Assembly: GCA_948099385.1 (NCBI GenBank)
Contig: CANUEZ040000191.1
Span: 4,588,001-4,652,000 of the forward strand
Source: Fasciola hepatica
Taxonomy: Eukaryota > Platyhelminthes > Trematoda > Plagiorchiida > Fasciolidae
Direction of reading: 5' to 3'
Length of the DNA stretch: 64,000 nucleotides
Both the position numbers and the translations under genes were made by a program. Below the pieces are notes generated by a model. The model searched no databases and was not told the origin of the DNA. It worked only from the letters and a program-made list of their open reading frames with translations. Position 1 is the first letter of the stretch. Each line of letters starts with the position of its first letter. Positions 24,100 through 38,500 of the stretch are shown here, in pieces.

Positions 24100-27000
24100 A
24101 GTAGATTTGTATAATATGATTCTCCATGCAGCTTGAACACTGAACTGACCATTGAAAATTATGGAAGCACTGTACAGCTGATTGATCCGCTAAGGGAAAC
24201 ATGAGCATTGCACATGGACAGAGCACACACGGAGACACGAACAAGGGTTGGGGTTACCGAATGTCAGTCGAACACCCAAACCACAAGGCTATCCGATATG
24301 GGTCTCAACGCTTTTTTCAACATATACGCTACATGATATAGCACAATCCCCAAAATGGATTCGGCTTTCACATTGGCTTTGAACGGTAACAACCAAATTC
24401 TCGCACACCGATCCAATCCTATGTTCCATCACTTCTCTATTTATGGGCCTAAGTAAAACCAAGGCATTCCCTTATGAACAATCCACACAGATTGCTCATA
24501 CAATGCAATAGAGCAGTAGCAGAGTAGATTTGTATAATATGATTCTCCATGCAGCTTGAACACTGAACTGACCATTGAAAATGATGGAAGCACTGTACAG
24601 CTGTTTGATCCGCTAAGGGAATCATGATAATTGCACACGGACAGAGCCCACTCGGTGACACGAACAAGGGTTGGGGTGAACGAATGTCAGTCGAACACCC
24701 AAACCACAAGGCTATCCGATATGGGTCTCAACGCTTTCTTCAACATATACACTACATGATATAGCACAATCCCCAAATTGGCTTCGGCTTTCGCTTTCGC
24801 TTTGAACGGTAACAACCAAACTCTCGCACACCGATCCAATCCTATGTTCCATCACTTCTCCATTTATGGGCCTAAGTAAAACCAAGGCATTCCCTTATGA
24901 ACAATCCACACAGATTGCTCATACAATGCAATAGAGCAGTAGCAGAGTAGATTTGTATAATATGATTCTCCATGCAGCTTGAACACTGAACTGACCATTG
25001 AAAATTATGGAAGCACTGTACAGCTGTTTGATCCGATAAGGGAATCATGAGCATTGCACATGGACAGAGCCCACACGGGGACACGAACAAGGGTTGGGGT
25101 GAACGAATGTCAGTCGAACACCCAAACCACAAGGCTATCCGATATGGGTCTCAACGCTTTGTTAAACATAAACACTACATGATATAGTACAATCCCCAAT
25201 TTGGATTCGGTTTTCACACTGGATTTAAACGGTAACAACCAAATTCGCGAACACCGATCCAATCCTATGTTCCATCACTTCTCTATTTATGGGCCTAAGA
25301 AAACCAAGGCATTCCCTTATGAACAATCCACACAGATTGCTCATACAATGCAATAGAGCAGTAGCAGAGTAGATTTGTATAATATGATTCTCCATGCAGC
25401 TTGAACACTGAACTGACCATTGAAAATTATGGAAGCACTGTACAGCTGTTTGATCCGCTAAGGGAATCATGAGCGTTGCACATGGACAGAGCCCACTCGG
25501 AGACACGAACAAGGGTTGGGTTGAACGATTGTCAGTCGAACACCCAAACCACAAGGCTATCCCATATGGGTCTCAACGCTTTGTTTAACATATACAATAC
25601 ATGATATAGCAAGATCCCCAAAATGGATTCGGCTTTCACTTTCGCTTTGAACGGTAACAACCAAATTCTCGCACACCGATCCAATCCTATGTTCCATCAC
25701 TTCTCTATTTATGGGCCTAAGTAAAACCAAGGCATTCCCTTATGAACAATCCACACAGATTGCTCATACAATGCAATAGAGCAGTAGCAGAGTAGATTTG
25801 TATAATATGATTCTCCATGCAGCTTGAACACTGAACTGACCATTGAAATTATGGAAGCACTGTACAGCTGTTTGATCCGCTAAGGGAATCATGAGCATTG
25901 CACATGGACAGAGTACACACGGGGACAGAAACAAGGGTTGGGGTTAACGAATGTCAGTCGAACACCCAAACCACAAGGCTATCCGATATGAGTCTCAACG
26001 CATTGTTCAACATATACAATACATGATATAGCACAATCCCCAATTTGGATTAGGTTTTCACATTGGATTTTAACGGTAACAACCAAATTCTCGCACACCG
26101 ATCCAATCCTATGTTCCATCACTTCTCTATTTATGGGCCTAAGTAAAACCAAGGCATTTCCTTATGAACAATCCATACAGATTGCTCAAACAATGCAATA
26201 GAGCAGTAGCAGAGTAGATTTGTATAATATGATTCTCCATGCAGCTTGAACACTGAACTGACCATTGAAAATGATGGAAGCACTGTACAGCTGTTTGATC
26301 CGCTAAGGGAATCATGAGCATTGCACATGGACAGAGCACACACGGGGACACGAACAAGGGTTGGGGTGAACGAATGTCAGTCGAACACCCAAACCACAAG
26401 GCTATCCAATATGGGTCTCAACGCTTTGTTCAACATATACACTACATGATATAGCACAATCCCCAATTTGGATTCGGTTTTCACATTGGATTTGAACGGT
26501 AACAACCAAATTCTCGCACACCGATCTAATCCTATGTTCCATCACTTCTCTATTTATGGGCCTAAGTAAAACCAAGGCATTCCCTTATGAACAATCCACA
26601 CAGATTGCTCATACAATGCAATAGAGCAGTAGCAGAGTAGATTTGTATAATATGATTCTCCATGCAACTTGAACACTGAACTGACCATTGAAAATTATGG
26701 AAGCACTGTACAGCTGTTTGATCCGCTAAGGGAATCATGAGCATTGCACATGGACAGAGACCACTCGGAGACACGAACAAGGGTTCGGGTGAACGAATGT
26801 CAGTCGAACACCCAAACCACAAGGCTATCCGATATGGGTCTCAACGCTTTTTTCAACATATACGCTACATGATATAGCAAGATCCCCAAAATGGATTCGG
26901 CTTTCACATTGGCTTTGAACGGTAACAACCAAATTCTCGCACACCGATCTAATCCTATGTTCCATCACTTCTCTATTTATGGGCCTAAGTAAAACCAAGG

Positions 27001-30000
27001 CATTTCCTTATGAACAATCCACACAGATTGCTCATACAATGCAATAGAGCAGTAGCAGAGTAGATTTGTATAATATGATTCTCCATGCAGCTTGAACACT
27101 GAACTGACCATTGAAAATGATGGAAGCACTGTACAGCTGTTTGATCCGCTAAGGGAATCATGATAATTGCACACGGACAGAGCCCACTCGGTGACACGAA
27201 CAAGGGTTGGGGTGAACGAATGTCAGTCGAACACCCAAACCACAAGGCTATCCGATATGGGTCTCAACGCTTTCTTCAACATATACACTACATGATATAG
27301 CACAATCCCCAAATTGGCTTCGGCTTTCGCTTTCGCTTTGAACGGTAACAACCAAACTCTCGCACACCGATCCAATCCTATGTTCCATCACTTCTCCATT
27401 TATGGGCCTAAGTAAAACCAAGGCATTCCCTTATGAACAATCCACACAGATTGCTCATACAATGCAATAGAGCAGTAGCAGAGTAGATTTGTATAATATG
27501 ATTCTCCATGCAGCTTGAACACTGAACTGACCATTGAAAATTATGGAAGCACTGTACAGCTGTTTGATCCGCTAAGGGAATCATGAGCATTGCACATGGA
27601 CAGAGCCCACACGGGGACACGAACAAGGGTTGGGGTGAACGAATGTCAGTCGAACACCCAAACCACAAGGCTATCCGATATGGGTCTCAACGCTTTGTTA
27701 AACATAAACACTATATGATATAGTACAATCCCCAATTTGGATTCGGTTTTCACACTGGATTTAAACGGTAACAACCAAATTCGCGAACACCGATCCAATC
27801 CTATGTTCCATCACTTCTCTATTTATGGGCCTAAGAAAACCAAGGCATTCCCTTATGAACAATCCACACAGATTGCTCATACAATGCAATAGAGCAGTAG
27901 CAGAGTAGATTTGTATAATATGATTCTCCATGCAGCTTGAACACTGAACTGACCATTGAAAATTATGGAAGCACTGTACAGCTGTTTGATCCGCTAAGGG
28001 AATCATGAGCGTTGCACATGGACAGAGCCCACTCGGAGACACGAACAAGGGTTGGGTTGAACGATTGTCAGTCGAACACCCAAACCACAAGGCTATCCCA
28101 TATGGGTCTCAACGCTTTGTTTAACATATACAATACATGATATAGCAAGATCCCCAAAATGGATTCGGCTTTCACTTTCGCTTTGAACGGTAACAACCAA
28201 ATTCTCGCACACCGATCCAATCCTATGTTCCATCACTTCTCTATTTATGGGCCTAAGTAAAACCAAGGCATTCCCTTATGAACAATCCACACAGATTGCT
28301 CATACAATGCAATAGAGGAGTAGCAGAGTAGATTTGTATAATATAATTCCCCGTGCAGCTTGAACACTGAACTGACCATTGAAAATGATGGAAGCACTGT
28401 ACAGCTGTTTGATCCGCTAAGGGAATCATGAGCATTGCACATGGACAGAGTACACACGGGGACAGAAACAAGGGTTGGGGTTAACGAATGTCAGTCGAAC
28501 ACCCAAACCACAAGGCTATCCGATATGGGTCTCAACGCATTGTTCAACATATACAATACATGATATAGCACAATCCCCAATTTGGATTAGGTTTTCACAT
28601 TGGATTTTAACGGTAACAACCAAATTCTCGCACACCGATCCAATCCTATGTTCCATCACTTCTCTATTTATGGGCCTAAGTAAAACCAAGGCATTTCCTT
28701 ATGAACAATCCATACAGATTGCTCAAACAATGCAATAGAGCAGTAGCAGAGTAGATTTGTATAATATGATTCTCCATGCAGCTTGAACACTGAACTGACC
28801 ATTGAAAATGATGGAAGCACTGTACAGCTGTTTGATCCGCTAAGGGAATCATGAGCATTGCACATGGACAGAGCACACACGGGGACACGAACAAGGGTTG
28901 GGGTGAACGAATGTCAGTCGAACACCCAAACCACAAGGCTATCCAATATGGGTCTCAACGCTTTGGTAAACATATACACTACATGATATAGCACAATCCC
29001 CAATTTGGATTCGGTTTTCACATTGGATTTGAACGGTAACAACCAAATTCTCGCACACCGATCTAATCCTATGTTCCATCACTTCTCTATTTATGGGCCT
29101 AAGTAAAACCAAGGCATTCCCTTATGAACAATCCACACAGATTGCTCATACAGTGCAATAGAGCAGTAGCAGAGTAGATTTGTATAATATGATTCTCCAT
29201 GCAACTTGAACACTGAACTGACCATTGAAAATTATGGAAGCACTGTACAGCTGATTGATCCGCTAAGGGAATCATGAGCATTGCACATGGACAGAGACCA
29301 CTCGGAGACACGAACAAGGGTTGGGGTGAACGAATGTCAGTCGAACACCCAAACCACAAGGCTATCCGATATGGGTCTCAACGCTTTGTTAAACATAAAC
29401 ACTACATGATATAGTACAATCCCCAATTTGGATTCGGTTTTCACACTGGATTTAAACGGTAACAACCAAATTCGCGAACACCGATCCAATCCTATGTTCC
29501 ATCACTTCTCTATTCATGGGCCTAAGAAAACCAAGGCATTCCCTTATGAACAATCCACACACAGATTGCTCATACAATGCAATAGAGCAGTAGCAGAGTA
29601 GATTTGTATAATATGATTCTCCATGCAGCTTGAACACTGAACTGACCATTGAAAATTATGGAAGCACTGTACAGCTGTTTGATCCGCTAAGGGAATCATG
29701 AGCATTGCACATGGACAGAGCCCACTCGGAGACACGAACAAGGGTTGGGTTGAACGATTGTCAGTCGAACACCCAAACCACAAGGCTATCCCATATGGGT
29801 CTCAACGCTTTGTTCAACATATACAATACATGATATAGCAAGATACCCAAAATGGATTCGGCTTTCACTCTCGCTTTGAACGGTAACAACCAAATTCTCG
29901 CACACCGATCCAATCCTATGTTCCATCACTTCTCTATTTATGGGCCTAAGTAAAACCAAGGCATTCCCTTATGAACAATCCACACAGATTGCTCATACAA

Positions 30001-30089
30001 TGCAATAGAGCAGTAGCAGAGTAGATTTGTATAATATGATTCTCCATGCAGCTTGAACACTGAACTGACCATTGAAAATTATGGAAGCA

Positions 30090-30101
30090 CTGTACAGCTG
30101 T
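30090..30101. other. Overlapping palindromes CTGTACAG / ACAGCTGT
   Basis: The 12 bases ctgtacagctgt contain two perfect 8-bp palindromes that share four bases, so CTGT, ACAG and CTGT alternate. The element is nearly invariant across the array. Exceptions include copies with 'gtacatatg' (for example 6001, 8536, 10227, 12759), 'caatgtacagctg' (1339, 2187, 4304, 22054), 'gtacagatg' (11490, 14449) and 'gtacatctg' (52082, 55463). The function is unknown; it makes the PvuII and BsrGI sites that would define the ladder. Confidence 0.7.
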
Positions 30102-30165
30102 TTGATCCGCTAAGGGAATCATGAGCATTGCACATGGACAGAGCCCACACGGGGACACGAACAAG

Positions 30166-30202
30166 GGTTGGGGTGAACGAATGTCAGTCGAACACCCAAA
30201 CC
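30166..30202. other. Imperfect 37-bp dyad (potential hairpin), reference copy
   Basis: The left arm (30166-30180) and right arm (30188-30202) are 15 bases each around a 7-base loop 'atgtcag'. Comparing the left arm with the reverse complement of the right arm gives 12 matches of 15. Mismatches are the fifth base and the two central bases of the 'gaac'/'gttc' part. Monomers carrying 'gggtttgggtgaacg' reach 13 of 15. The first copy in the window has the same element at 147-183. It occurs in nearly every monomer and is the strongest dyad I found. Whether it folds or binds a protein is unknown. Confidence 0.7.
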
Positions 30203-30278
30203 ACAAGGCTATCCGATATGGGTCTCAACGCTTTGTTCAACATATACACTACATGATATAGCACAATCCCCAAATTGG

Positions 30279-30302
30279 CTTCGGCTTTCGCTTTCGCTTT
30301 GA
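30279..30302. repeat. Internal hexamer sub-repeat (CTTTCG-like, 4 units)
   Basis: Four consecutive six-base units read cttcgg, ctttcg, ctttcg, cttt+ga. This is the common form of the monomer and the first copy shows it at 260-283. The unit count changes rarely: one unit is missing in the 417-bp copy starting at 7622. In a second sequence class, seen from 21.8 kb onward, the middle units are replaced by 'ttcacattgg'. Slippage within the hexamer is the simplest explanation for the 6-bp loss. Confidence 0.75.
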
Positions 30303-30410
30303 ACGGTAACAACCAAATTCTCGCACACCGATCCAATCCTATGTTCCATCACTTCTCCATTTATGGGCCTAAGTAAAACCAAGGCATTCCCTTATGAACA
30401 ATCCACACAG

Positions 30411-30429
30411 ATTGCTCATACAATGCAAT
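30411..30429. other. Short inverted repeat attgc...gcaat
   Basis: Five-base arms 'attgc' and 'gcaat' flank the nine-base loop 'tcatacaat'. The element sits in the invariant end of the monomer and is present in almost all copies. Some copies vary in the loop ('tcaaacaat' around 26185, 28722, 31260 and 32952) or in the adjoining 'caatag'. The arms are short, so the structure is weakly supported. Confidence 0.4.
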
Positions 30430-33400
30430 AGAGCAGTAGCAGAGTAGATTTGTATAATATGATTCTCCATGCAGCTTGAACACTGAACTGACCATTGAAA
30501 ATTATGGAAGCACTGTACAGCTGTTTGATCCGCTAAGGGAATCATGAGCATTGCACATGGACAGAGCCCACACGGGGACACGAACAAGGGTTGGGGTGAA
30601 CGAATGTCAGTCGAACACCCAAACCACAAGGCTATCCGATATGGGTCTCAACGCTTTGTTAAACATAAACACTACATGATATAGTACAATCCCCAATTTG
30701 GATTCGGTTTTCACACTGGATTTAAACGGTAACAACCAAATTCGCGAACACCGATCCAATCCTATGTTCCATCACTTCTCTATTTATGGGCCTAAGAAAA
30801 CCAAGGCATTCCCTTATGAACAATCCACACAGATTGCTCATACAATGCAATAGAGCAGTAGCAGAGTAGATTTGTATAATATGATTCTCCATGCAGCTTG
30901 AACACTGAACTGACCATTGAAAATGATGGAAGCACTGTACAGCTGTTTGATCCGCTAAGGGAATCATGAGCATTGCACATGGACAGAGCCCACTCGGAGA
31001 CACGAACAAGGGTTGGGTTGAACGAATGTCAGTCGAACGCCCAAACCACAAGGCTATCCGATATGGGTCTCAACGCATTGTTCAACATATACAATACATG
31101 ATATAGCACAATCCCCAATTTGGATTAGGTTTTCACATTGGATTTTAACGGTAACAACCAAATTCTCGCACACCGATCCAATCCTATGTTCCATCACTTC
31201 TCTATTTATGGGCCTAAGTAAAACCAAGGCATTTCCTGATGAACAATCCATACAGATTGCTCAAACAATGCAATAGAGCAGTAGCAGAGTAGATTTGTAT
31301 AATATGATTCTCCATGCAGCTTGAACACTGAACTGACCATTGAAAATTATGGAAGCACTGTACAGCTGTTTGATCCGCTAAGGGAATCATGAGCATTGCA
31401 CATGGACAGAGCACACACGGGGACACGAACAAGGGTTGGGGTGAACGAATGTCAGTCGAACACCCAAACCACAAGGCTATCCAATATGGGTCTCAACGCA
31501 TTGAACAACATATACACTACATGATATAGCACAATCCCCAATTTGGATTCGGTTTTCACATTGGATTTGAACGGTAACAACCAAATTCTCGCACACCGAT
31601 CCAATCCTATGTTCCATCACTTCTCTATTTATGGGCCTAAGTAAAACCAAGGCATTCCCTTATGAACAATCCACACAGATTGCTCATACAATGCAATAGA
31701 GCAGTAGCAGAGTAGATTTGTATAATATGATTCTCCATGCAACTTGAACACTGAACTGACCATTGAAAATTATGGAAGCACTGTACAGCTGTTTGATCCG
31801 CTAAGGGAATCATGAGCATTGCACATGGACAGAGCACACACGGGGACACGAACAAGGGTTGGGGTGAACGAATGTCAGTCGAACACCCAAACCACAAGGC
31901 TATCCGATATGGGTCTCAACGCTTTGTTCAACATATACACTACATGATATAGCACAATCCCCAATTTGGATTCGGTTTTCACACTGGATTTAAGCGGTAA
32001 CAACCAAATTCGCGAACACCGATCCAATCCTATGTTCCATCACTTCCCTATTTATGGGCCTAAGAAAACCAAGGCATTCCCTTATGAACAATCCACACAC
32101 AGATTGCTCATACAATGCAATAGAGCAGTAGCAGAGTAGATTTGTATAATATGATTCTCCATGCAGCTTGAACACTGAACTGACCATTGAAAATTATGGA
32201 AGCACTGTACAGCTGTTTGATCCGCTAAGGGAATCATGAGCATTGCACATGGACAGAGCCCACTCGGAGACACGAACAAGGGTTGGGTTGAACGATTGTC
32301 AGTCGAACACCCAAACCACAAGGCTATCCCATATGGGTCTCAACGCTTTGTTCAACATATACAATACATGATATAGCAAGATACCCAAAATGGATTCGGC
32401 TTTCACTCTCGCTTTGAACGGTAACAACCAAATTCTCGCACACCGATCCAATCCTATGTTCCATCACTTCTCTATTTATGGGCCTAAGTAAAACCAAGGC
32501 ATTCCCTTATGAACAATCCACACAGATTGCTCATACAATGCAATAGAGCAGTAGCAGAGTAGATTTGTATAATATGATTCTCCATGCAGCTTGAACACTG
32601 AACTGACCATTGAAAATGATGGAAGCACTGTACAGCTGTTTGATCCGCTAAGGGAATCATGAGCATTGCACATGGACAGAGCACACACGGGGACAGAAAC
32701 AAGGGTTGGGGTTAACGAATGTCAGTCGAACACCCAAACCACAAGGCTATCCGATATGGGTCTCAACGCTTTGTTCAACATATACACTACATGATATAGC
32801 ACAATCCCCAAATTGGCTTCGGCTTTCGCTTTCGCTTTGAACGGTAACAACCAAATTCTCGCACACCGATCCAATCCTATGTTCCATCACTTCTATATTT
32901 ATGGGCCTAAGTAAAACCAAGGCATTTCCTGATGAACAATCCATACAGATTGCTCAAACAATGCAATAGAGCAGTAGCAGAGTAGATTTGTATAATATGA
33001 TTCTCCATGCAGCTTGAACACTGAACTGACCATTGAAAATGATGGAAGCACTGTACAGCTGTTTGATCCGCTAAGGGAATCATGAGCATTGCACATGGAC
33101 AGAGCCCACACGGGGACATGAACAAGGGTTGGGGTTAACGAATGTCAGTCGAACACCCAAACCACAAGGCTATCCAATATGGGTCTCAACGCTTTGATAA
33201 AGATATACACTAAATGATATAGCACAATCCCCAATTTGGATTCGGTTTTCACATTGGATTTGAACGGTAACAAACAAATTCTCGCACACCGATCCAATCC
33301 TATGTTCCATCACTTCTCTATTTATGGGCCTAAGTAAGACCAAGGCATTCCCTTATGAACAATCCACACAGATTGCTCATACAATGCAATAGAGCAGTAG

Positions 33401-34672
33401 CAGAGTAGATTTGTATAATATGATTCTCCATGCAGCTTGAACACTGAACTGACCATTGAAAATGATGGAAGCACTGTACAGCTGTTTGATCCGCTAAGAT
33501 AATCATGAGCATTGCACATGGACAGAGCCCACTCGGAGACACGAACAAGGGTTGGGGAGAACGAATGTCAGTCGAACACCCAAACCACAAGGCTATCCCA
33601 TATGGGTCTCAACGCTTTGTTCAACATATACACTATATGATATAGCACAATCCCCAATTTGGATTCGGTTTTCACTTTCGCTTTGAACGGTAACAACCAA
33701 ATTCTCGCACACCGATCCAATCCTATGTTCCATCACTTCTCTATTTATGGGCCTAAGTAAAACCAAGGCATTCCCTTATGAACAATCCACACAGATTGCT
33801 CATACTATGCAATCGAGCAGTAGCAGAGTAGATTTGTTAAATATGATTCTCCATGCAGCTTGAACACTGAACTGACCATTGAAAATGATGGAAGCACTGT
33901 ACAGCTGTTTGATCCGCTAAGGGAATCATGAGCATTGCACATGGACAGAGATCACTCGGAGACACGAAGAAGGGTTGGGGTGAACGAATGTCAGTCGAAC
34001 ACCCAAACCACAAGGCTATCCGATATGGGTCTCAACGCTTTGTTCAACATATACACTACATGATATAGCACAATCCCCAAATTGGCTTCGGCTTTCGCTT
34101 TCGCTTTGAACGGTAACAACCAAATTCTCGCACACCGATCCAATCCTATGTTCCATCACTTCTCTATTTATGGGCCTAAGTAAAACCAAGGCATTTCCTT
34201 ATGAACAATCCACACAGATTGCTCATACAATGCAATAGAGCAGTAGCAGAGTAGATTTGTATAATATGATTCTCCATGCAGCTTGAACACTGAACTGACC
34301 ATTGAAAATTATGGAAGCACTGTACAGCTGTTTGATCCGCTAAGGGATTCATGAGCATTGCACATGGACAGAGCCCACACGGGGACACGAACAAGGGTTG
34401 GGGTTAACGAATGTCAGTCGAACACCCAAACCACAAGGCTATCCCATATGGGTCTCAAAGCTTTGTTCAACATATACAATACATGATATAGCACAATCCC
34501 CAAATTGGCTTCGGCTTTCGCTTTCGCTTTGAACGGTAACAACCAAATTCTCGCACACCGATCCAATCCTATGTTCCATCACTTCTCTATTTATGGGCCT
34601 AAGTAAAACCAAGGCATTCCCTTATGAACAATCCACACAGATTGCTCATACAATGCAACAGAGCAGTAGCAG

Positions 34673-35518
34673 AGTAGATTTGTATAATATGATTCTCCAT
34701 GCAGCTTGAACACTGAACTGACCATTGAAAATTATGGAAGCACTGTACAGCTGTTTGATCCGCTAAGGGAATCATGAGCATTGCACATGGACAGATATCA
34801 CACAGGGACACGAACAAGGGTTGGGGTGAACGAATGTCAGTCGAACACCCAAACCACAAGGCTATCCAATATGGATCTCAACGATTTGTTCAACACACAC
34901 ACTAAATGATATAGCACAATCCCCAAATTGGCTTCGTCTTTCGCTTTCGATTTGAACGGTAACAACCAAATTCTCGCACACCGATCCAATCCTATGTTCC
35001 ATCACTTCTCTATTTATGGGCCTAAGTAAAACCAAGGCATTCCCTTATGAACAATCCACACAGATTGCTCATACAATGCAACAGAGCAGTAGCAGAGTAG
35101 ATTTGTATAATATGATTCTCCATGCAGCTTGAACACTGAACTGACCATTGAAAATTATGGAAGCACTGTACAGCTGTTTGATCCGCTAAGGGAATCATGA
35201 GCATTGCACATGGACAGATATCACACAGGGACACGAACAAGGGTTGGGGTGAACGAATGTCAGTCGAACACCCAAACCACAAGGCTATCCAATATGGATC
35301 TCAACGATTTGTTCAACACACACACTAAATGATATAGCGCAATCCCCAAATTGGCTTCGGCTTACGCTTTCGCTTTGAACGGTAACAACCAAATTCTCGC
35401 ACACCGATCCAATCCTATGTTCCATCACTTCTCTATTTATGGGCCTAAGTAAGACCAAGGCATTCCCTTATGAACAATCCACACAGATTGCTCATACAAT
35501 GCAATAGAGCAGTAGCAG
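34673..35518. repeat. Single-monomer tandem duplication
   Basis: Copies at 34673 and 35096 are almost the same sequence. Both follow 'atgcaacagagcag' and share 'gacagatatcacacagggac', 'ctatccaatatggatctc' and 'aacgatttgttcaacacac'. Differences seen are near the hexamer block ('ggcttcgtctttcgc' against 'ggcttcggcttacgc') and 'atagcacaatc' against 'atagcgcaatc'. The variant combination is not found in other copies, so this is a local expansion of one monomer. Confidence 0.8.
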
Positions 35519-38500
35519 AGTAGATTTGTATAATATGATTCTCCATGCAGCTTGAACACTGAACTGACCATTGAAAATGATGGAAGCACTGTACAGCTGT
35601 TTGATCCGCTAAGGGAATCATGAGCATTGCACATAGACAGAGCGCACACGGGGACAGAAACAAGGGTTGGGGTTAACGAATGTCAGTCGAACACCCAAAC
35701 CACAAGGCTATCCCATATGGGTCTCAACGCTTTGTTCAACATATACACTACATGATATAGCACAATCCCCAAATTGGCTTCGGCTTTCGCTTTCGCTTTG
35801 AACGGTAACAACCATATTCTCGCACACCGATCCAATCCTATGTTCCATCACTTCTCCATTTATGGGCCTAAATGAAACCAAGGCATTCCCTTATGAACAA
35901 TCCACACAGATTGCTCAAACAATGCAATAGATCAGCAGCAGAGTAGATTTGTATAATATGATTCTCCATGCAGCTTGAACACTGAACTGACCATTGAAAA
36001 TGATGGAAGCACTGTACAGCTGTTTGATCCGCTAAGGGAATCATGAGCATTGCACATGGACAGAGCACACACGGGGACACGAACACGGGTTGGGGTGAAC
36101 GAATGTCAGTCGAACACCCAAACCACAAGGCTATCCGATATGGGTCTCAACGCTTTGTTCAACATATACACTACATGATATAGCACAATCCCCAAATTGG
36201 CTTCGGCTTTCGCTTTCGCTTTGAACGGTAACAACCAAATTCTCGCACACCGATCCAATCCTATGTTCCATCACTTCCCTATTTATGGGCCTAAGTAAAA
36301 CCAAGGCATTCCCTTATGAACAATCCACACAGATTGCTCATACAATGCAATGGAGCAGTGGCAGAGTAGATTTGTATAATATGATTCTCCATGCAGCTTG
36401 AACACTGAACTGACCATTGAAAATGATGGAAGCACTGTACAGCTGTTTGATCCGCTAAGGGAATCATGAGCATTGCACATGGACAGAGCCCACACGGGGA
36501 CACGAACAAGGGTTGGGGTTAACGAATGTCAGTCGAACACCCAAACCACAAGGCTATCCGATATGGGTCTCAACGCTTTGTTCAGTATATACAATAAATG
36601 ATATAGCACAATCCCCAAATTGGCTTCGTCTTTCGCTTTCGCTTTGAACGGTAACAACCAAATTCTCGCACACCGATCCAATCCTATGTTCCATCACTTC
36701 TCTATTTATGGGCCTAAGTAAAACCAAGGCATTCCCTTACGAACAATCCACACAGATTGCTCATACAATGCAATAGAGCAGTAGCAGAGTAGATTTGTAT
36801 AATATGATTCTCCATGCAGCTTGAACACTGAACTGACCATTGAAAATTATGGAAGCACTGTACAGCTGTTTGATCCGCTAAGGGAATCATGAGCATTGCA
36901 CATGGACAGAGCCCACTCGGAGACACGAACAAGGGTTCGGGTGAACGAATGTCAGTCGAACACCCAAACCACAAGGCTATCCCATATAGGTCTCAAAGCT
37001 TTGTTCAACATATACAATACATGATATAGCACAATCCCCAAATTGGCTTCGGCTTTCGCTTTCGCTTTGAACGGTAACAACCAAATTCTCGCACACCGAT
37101 CCAATCCTATGTTCCATCACTTCTCTATTTATGGGCCTAAGTAAAACCAAGGCATTCCCTTATGAACAATCCACACAGATTGCTCATACAATGCAATAGA
37201 GCAGCAGCAGAGTAGATTTGTATAATATGATTCTCCATGCAGCTTGAACACTGAACTGACCATTGAAAATGATGGAAGCACTGTACAGCTGTTTGATCCG
37301 CTAAGGGAATCATGAGCATTGCACATGGACAGAACACACGCGGGGACACGAACAAGGGTTTGGGAGAAGGATTGTCAGTCGAATACCCAAACCACAAGGC
37401 TATCGATTTGGGTCTGAACGCCTTGTACAACATATGCACTACATGATATAGCACAATCCCCAAATTGGCTTCGGCTTTAGCTTTCGCTTTGAACGGTAAC
37501 AACCAAATTCTCGCACACCGATCCAATCCTATGTTCCATCACTTCTCCATTTATGGGCCTAAGTAAAACCAAGGCATTCCCTTATGAACAATCCACACAG
37601 ATTGCTCATACAATGCAATAGAGCAGTAGCAGAGTAGATTAGTATAATATGATTCTCCATGCAGCTTGAACACTGAACTGACCATTGAAAATGATGGAAG
37701 CACTGTACAGCTGTTTGATCCGCTCAGGGAATCATGAGCATTGCACATGGACGGAGCCCACACGGGGACACGAACAAGGGTTGGGGTTAACGAATGTCAG
37801 TCGAACACCCAAACCACAAGGCTATCCCATATGGGTCTCAACGCTTTGTTCAACATATACACTACATGATATAGCACAATCCCAAAATTGGCTTCGGCTT
37901 ACGCTTTCGCTTTGAACGGTAACAACCAAATTCTCGCACACCGATCCAATCCTATGTTCCATCACTTCTCTATTTATGGGCCTAAGTAAAACCAAGGCAT
38001 TCCCTTATGAACAATCCACACAGATTGCTCATACAATGCAATAGAGCAGTAGCAGAGTAGATTTGTATAATATGATTCTCCATGCAGCTTGAACACTGAA
38101 CTGACCATTGAAAATGATGGAAGCACTGTACAGCTGTTTGATCCGCTAAGGGAATCATGAGCATTGCACATAGACAGAGCGCACACGGGGACAGAAACAA
38201 GGGTTGGGGTTAACGAATGTCAGTCGAACACCCAAACCACAAGGCTATCCGATATGGGTCTCAACGCTTTGTTCAACATATACACTACATGATATAGCAC
38301 AATCCCCAAATTGGCTTCGGCTTTCGCTTTCGCTTTGAACGGTAACAACCATATTCTCGCACACCGATCCAATCCTATGTTCCATCACTTCTCCATTTAT
38401 GGGCCTAAATGAAACCAAGGCATTCCCTTATGAACAATCCACACAGATTGCTCAAACAATGCAATAGATCAGCAGCAGAGTAGATTTGTATAATATGATT

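Larger units (their letters stand above)
30020..30442. repeat. Representative monomer (423 bp)
   Basis: I use this copy as a reference because it agrees with the majority base at almost every position I compared. In order it holds: an AT-rich start with 'gtataatatg'; an invariant stretch through overlapping palindromes at 30090-30101; 'gatccgctaagggaatcatg'; a variable block after 'gacagag' (here 'cccacacggggacac'); a 37-bp dyad at 30166-30202; 'ctatccgatatgggtct'; a pyrimidine-rich hexamer sub-repeat at 30279-30302; a second 'gatcc'; and an invariant end running through 'tatttatgggcct' and 'cattcccttatg'. It has two GATC sites. The following copy at 30443 is almost identical in its first half. 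Confidence 0.9.
24523..33403. repeat. 6-mer higher-order repeat, ~2,537 bp, three to four copies
   Basis: Monomers 24523-26636 match 27059-29173 one to one with offsets of 2,536-2,537 bp. The pattern continues with 28750, 31288 and 32981, and with 29597 and 32135 (offset 2,538). Diagnostic marks in order: 'tcatgataattgcacacgg'; 'caaactctcgcacacc'; 'tttaaacggtaacaacc' with 'attcgcgaacacc' and 'cctaagaaaacc'; 'gggttgggttgaacgattg'; 'gagtacacacggggacag'; 'gaacaatccatacagattgc' with 'gctcaaacaatgc'. The third unit has swapped its first members, so the register is not perfect. Confidence 0.82.
21559..33826. repeat. Domain rich in the 'cacattgga' sequence class
   Basis: From about 21,810 to 33,690 most monomers have 'aatttggattcggttttcac' or 'aaaatggattcggctttcac' where all earlier copies have the CTTTCG hexamers. 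Ordinary hexamer copies are interspersed (around 24,780, 27,317, 30,277 and 32,815). The class then disappears, apart from one copy near 44,220, until a related form 'aaattcgattcggctttcac' appears from 51,840 to 60,740. The block after 'gacagag' also changes here: 'cacacggggacac' becomes the main form and 'cactcggagacac' the minor one. Confidence 0.75.
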
